A stretch of DNA of 16,899 bases from SIAJ01 sp036266155. Lineage in GTDB: Bacteria > Planctomycetota > Planctomycetia > Gemmatales > Gemmataceae. The notes beneath the pieces were generated by a model. That model was not told the DNA's origin, did not search any database, and worked only from the letters and a program-made list of their open reading frames with translations. Position numbers and translations under genes: made by a program. Each line of letters starts with the position of its first letter. Position 1 is the first letter of the stretch. The stretch covers positions 1 to 16,899 of the forward strand of contig DATANR010000250.1 of NCBI GenBank assembly GCA_036266155.1. Reading direction: 5' to 3'. Positions 15,346 through 16,899 of the stretch are shown here, in pieces.

Positions 15346-16437
15346 TTACCGATTCAACACTGCCGGCTCGCGGACATTGCGCTCGGCCACTTCGCGCGTG
15401 ATCTTGCCGGCCTTGAGCAAGCGACGCACCGACTCGTCGAAGCTGATCATGCCCTCTTCGCGATTGGTCATCAGGTAATTGTCGATGCTTTCGAGCTTGC
15501 CCGTGCGGATGCCGCTGGCGATCGGATGCGTGTTCCACAGCACTTCGAGAGCGAGGTGCCGTTTCGCGCCGCGGTCGACGTCCGGCAGCAGTCGCTGACT
15601 CACGACGGCACGCAGGCTCATCGCGAGCTGGGCCCGCACCATCGACTGATTGTCTTGCGGGAACAGGTCGGCGAGTCGCGAGATGGCCCCCTTGGCGTCG
15701 CGCGTGTGCAGCGTCGTGAAGACGAGGTGGCCCGTCTCGGCGGCGCTCAGGGCCATCTGTGCCGTTTCGAGATCGCGGACTTCGCCGACGAGGATGACGT
15801 CGGGGTCTTGACGTAACCCCGAACGCAGGCCGTCGGCGAACGAGCGCACGTCCTTGCCGACTTCGCGTTGGCTGACGACCGAGTTGTGTGCCCGCGGGAA
15901 CTGATACTCGATCGGCTCCTCCACCGTGATGATGCGGTAGCCACCGGTCTCGTTGAGCAAATTAACGATCAGTGCGAGCGTGGTCGTTTTGCCCGAGCCC
16001 GTCGGCCCGGTGAGGATGACGAGGCCATCGCGCAAATACGCCAGGCGCTCGGCCAGTTCCACGGGAAAGCCGGTCCATTCGAAGTCGGGAATGAGCGGCG
16101 GAATGACGCGCATACACGCCGCGAGATGGCCGCTCGCGACGAACAGATGCGCACGGAAGCGCGCGAGCTTGCCGTTCAAAACGATGTCGAACGAGAAGTC
16201 GGCATCGCGTTCTTCACGCAATCGGCGCGACACGTCGCCGGGGCCGATGCCGGCGAGGACTTGATCGGTCTCCGCTCCCGTGAGGGCCGGCTCTTCCATC
16301 TCCGAGAGATCACCGTGCAAGCGCAGGGCCGGCGGATAGCCGGCCGTGAGGTGCAAGTCGGAAGCGCCGAAGTCGACGGCCTTCGCCAACCAGACGCGCA
16401 GACGATCGGGAACCTCGGACGGCAGATGTTCGGCCAC
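15346..16437 (-). CDS. pilT: PilT-type twitching motility ATPase
   Basis: A 363-residue hexameric secretion ATPase of the PilT/PilU branch, which drives type IV pilus retraction at the inner membrane. It shows the N-terminal ASDLHL (25-30), Walker A GPTGSGKTTT (144-153, K150), the Asp box ITVEEPIEYQF (170-180), Walker B DPDVILVGEVRD (211-222) and the His box TGHLVFTTLHT (235-245). The C-terminal IRTGKLESIDNYL segment corresponds to the retraction-associated region, though the canonical AIRNLIRE wording is not kept. GTG 16437 is the likely start, 19 bases after the DUF1501 stop; the frame further upstream overlaps the DUF1501 gene and has non-protein-like composition. Whether it is PilT or a PilU-like paralogue cannot be settled here. 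Confidence 0.92.
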   Translation of the reverse strand: MAEHLPSEVPDRLRVWLAKAVDFGASDLHLTAGYPPALRLHGDLSEMEEPALTGAETDQVLAGIGPGDVSRRLREERDADFSFDIVLNGKLARFRAHLFVASGHLAACMRVIPPLIPDFEWTGFPVELAERLAYLRDGLVILTGPTGSGKTTTLALIVNLLNETGGYRIITVEEPIEYQFPRAHNSVVSQREVGKDVRSFADGLRSGLRQDPDVILVGEVRDLETAQMALSAAETGHLVFTTLHTRDAKGAISRLADLFPQDNQSMVRAQLAMSLRAVVSQRLLPDVDRGAKRHLALEVLWNTHPIASGIRTGKLESIDNYLMTNREEGMISFDESVRRLLKAGKITREVAERNVREPAVLNR

Positions 16438-16456
16438 GGTGCTTGCTCTAGAGAAG

Positions 16457-16899
16457 TCAGGCAGTTTCAAACAGCCGGCGGATCGGCTCGCCGGCCGCGA
16501 GGCGGTGCGGGCGGCCGGTCGGGTCGCGAATCTCGCTCGCCGGATCGAGGCCGAAGCGCCAGAAGATCGTCGCCGCCAGGTCGCCGGGCGTAACCGGATC
16601 GCTCGCGGGATAAGCGCCGATCCGATCGCTAGCTCCATACACCGCTCCGCCACGCACGCCGCCGCCGGCAAACAGCACGGTGTAACAATGCGGCCAGTGA
16701 TCGCGGCCGCCTTCGCCGTTGATCTTCGGCGTGCGGCCGAACTCACCCATCGCGACCACGAGCGTCGTGTCGAGCAAGCCGCGCTGATCAAGGTCTTCAA
16801 TCAATGCGGAGAGGGCACGATCGGCGGGCGGGAGTAAGTATCTCTTGTGTTGATTGCCACACTTGAAGTGCGCGTCCCAGTTCTGCCCCTGCTGCCTGA
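16457..16899 (-). CDS. DUF1501 family protein, C-terminal part (N-terminus beyond right edge)
   Basis: The last 147 codons of a second DUF1501 gene, open to the window edge. Visible family landmarks are QNWDAHF (the family usually has WDTH), then RGLLDTTLVVAMGEFGRTPKI, GRDHWPHCYTVLFAGGGVRGG and a C-terminal PTGRPHRLAAGEPIRRLF. It matches the C-terminal third of the 5463-6860 protein in order and spacing but is clearly diverged, so it is a paralogue and not a recent duplicate. The pilT gene follows after 19 bases on the same strand, suggesting one transcript. The N-terminal export signal cannot be seen. Confidence 0.92.
   Translation of the reverse strand, partial: RQQGQNWDAHFKCGNQHKRYLLPPADRALSALIEDLDQRGLLDTTLVVAMGEFGRTPKINGEGGRDHWPHCYTVLFAGGGVRGGAVYGASDRIGAYPASDPVTPGDLAATIFWRFGLDPASEIRDPTGRPHRLAAGEPIRRLFETA

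Noticed and set aside
16438..16800. N-terminal extension of the PilT frame
   Set aside because: Overlaps the DUF1501 gene in another frame and has Arg/Ala/Ser-rich, non-protein-like content.

Overview
The window looks like a chromosomal segment of a planctomycete (Planctomycetota; I cannot place the family). It is GC-rich. It carries two copies of the DUF1501 family typical of that phylum, with Tat-type N-termini, several exported proteins with glycine-rich low-complexity stretches, and long spurious ORFs antisense to the real genes. No rRNA, tRNA, CRISPR array or recognisable transposase was found.

Region 1 (about 1-4183) is the accessory-looking part and the most interesting. A partial reverse-strand gene runs off the left edge. 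Divergent to it lies a two-gene unit. The first gene encodes a 619-residue protein with an N-terminal class III nucleotidyl cyclase domain, an unassigned middle domain and a possible degenerate Nudix-like C-terminus. The second encodes a 408-residue protein whose C-terminal half has the motifs of the DUF89/ARMT1 damage-control phosphatase family, with changes at a predicted metal site. After a 230-base gap containing a large imperfect hairpin comes a dUTPase gene. Codon use in the first two genes is visibly less GC-rich than in the flanking genes. I suggest, as inference only, that this is a nucleotide-centred conflict (anti-phage) module: a cyclase/signal protein, a DUF89 partner and perhaps a nucleotide-pool enzyme.

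Region 2 (4184-10755) is planctomycete core-style. It holds a secreted protein of unknown function and a Tat-exported DUF1501 protein on the reverse strand, separated by a striking near-perfect 25-base inverted repeat. Divergent to them is a secreted two-module M16 zinc metalloprotease. A strong bidirectional terminator separates the protease from a convergent gene for a small, helical, internally duplicated secreted protein.

Region 3 (10756-15077) is a compact reverse-strand molybdenum hydroxylase operon. In transcription order it is a 2Fe-2S small subunit, a molybdopterin large subunit with a Tat signal, an XdhC-type maturation factor and a MocA-type nucleotidyltransferase. Two junctions are 4-base ATGA overlaps. 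No FAD subunit is present, so the enzyme resembles isoquinoline 1-oxidoreductase-type two-subunit enzymes that pass electrons to an external acceptor.

Region 4 (15346-16899) has a PilT-type twitching ATPase gene starting 19 bases after the end of a second DUF1501 gene, which is cut by the right edge.

Starts were chosen from Shine-Dalgarno placement, ATGA overlaps and where family homology should begin. Several differ from the longest possible ORF.
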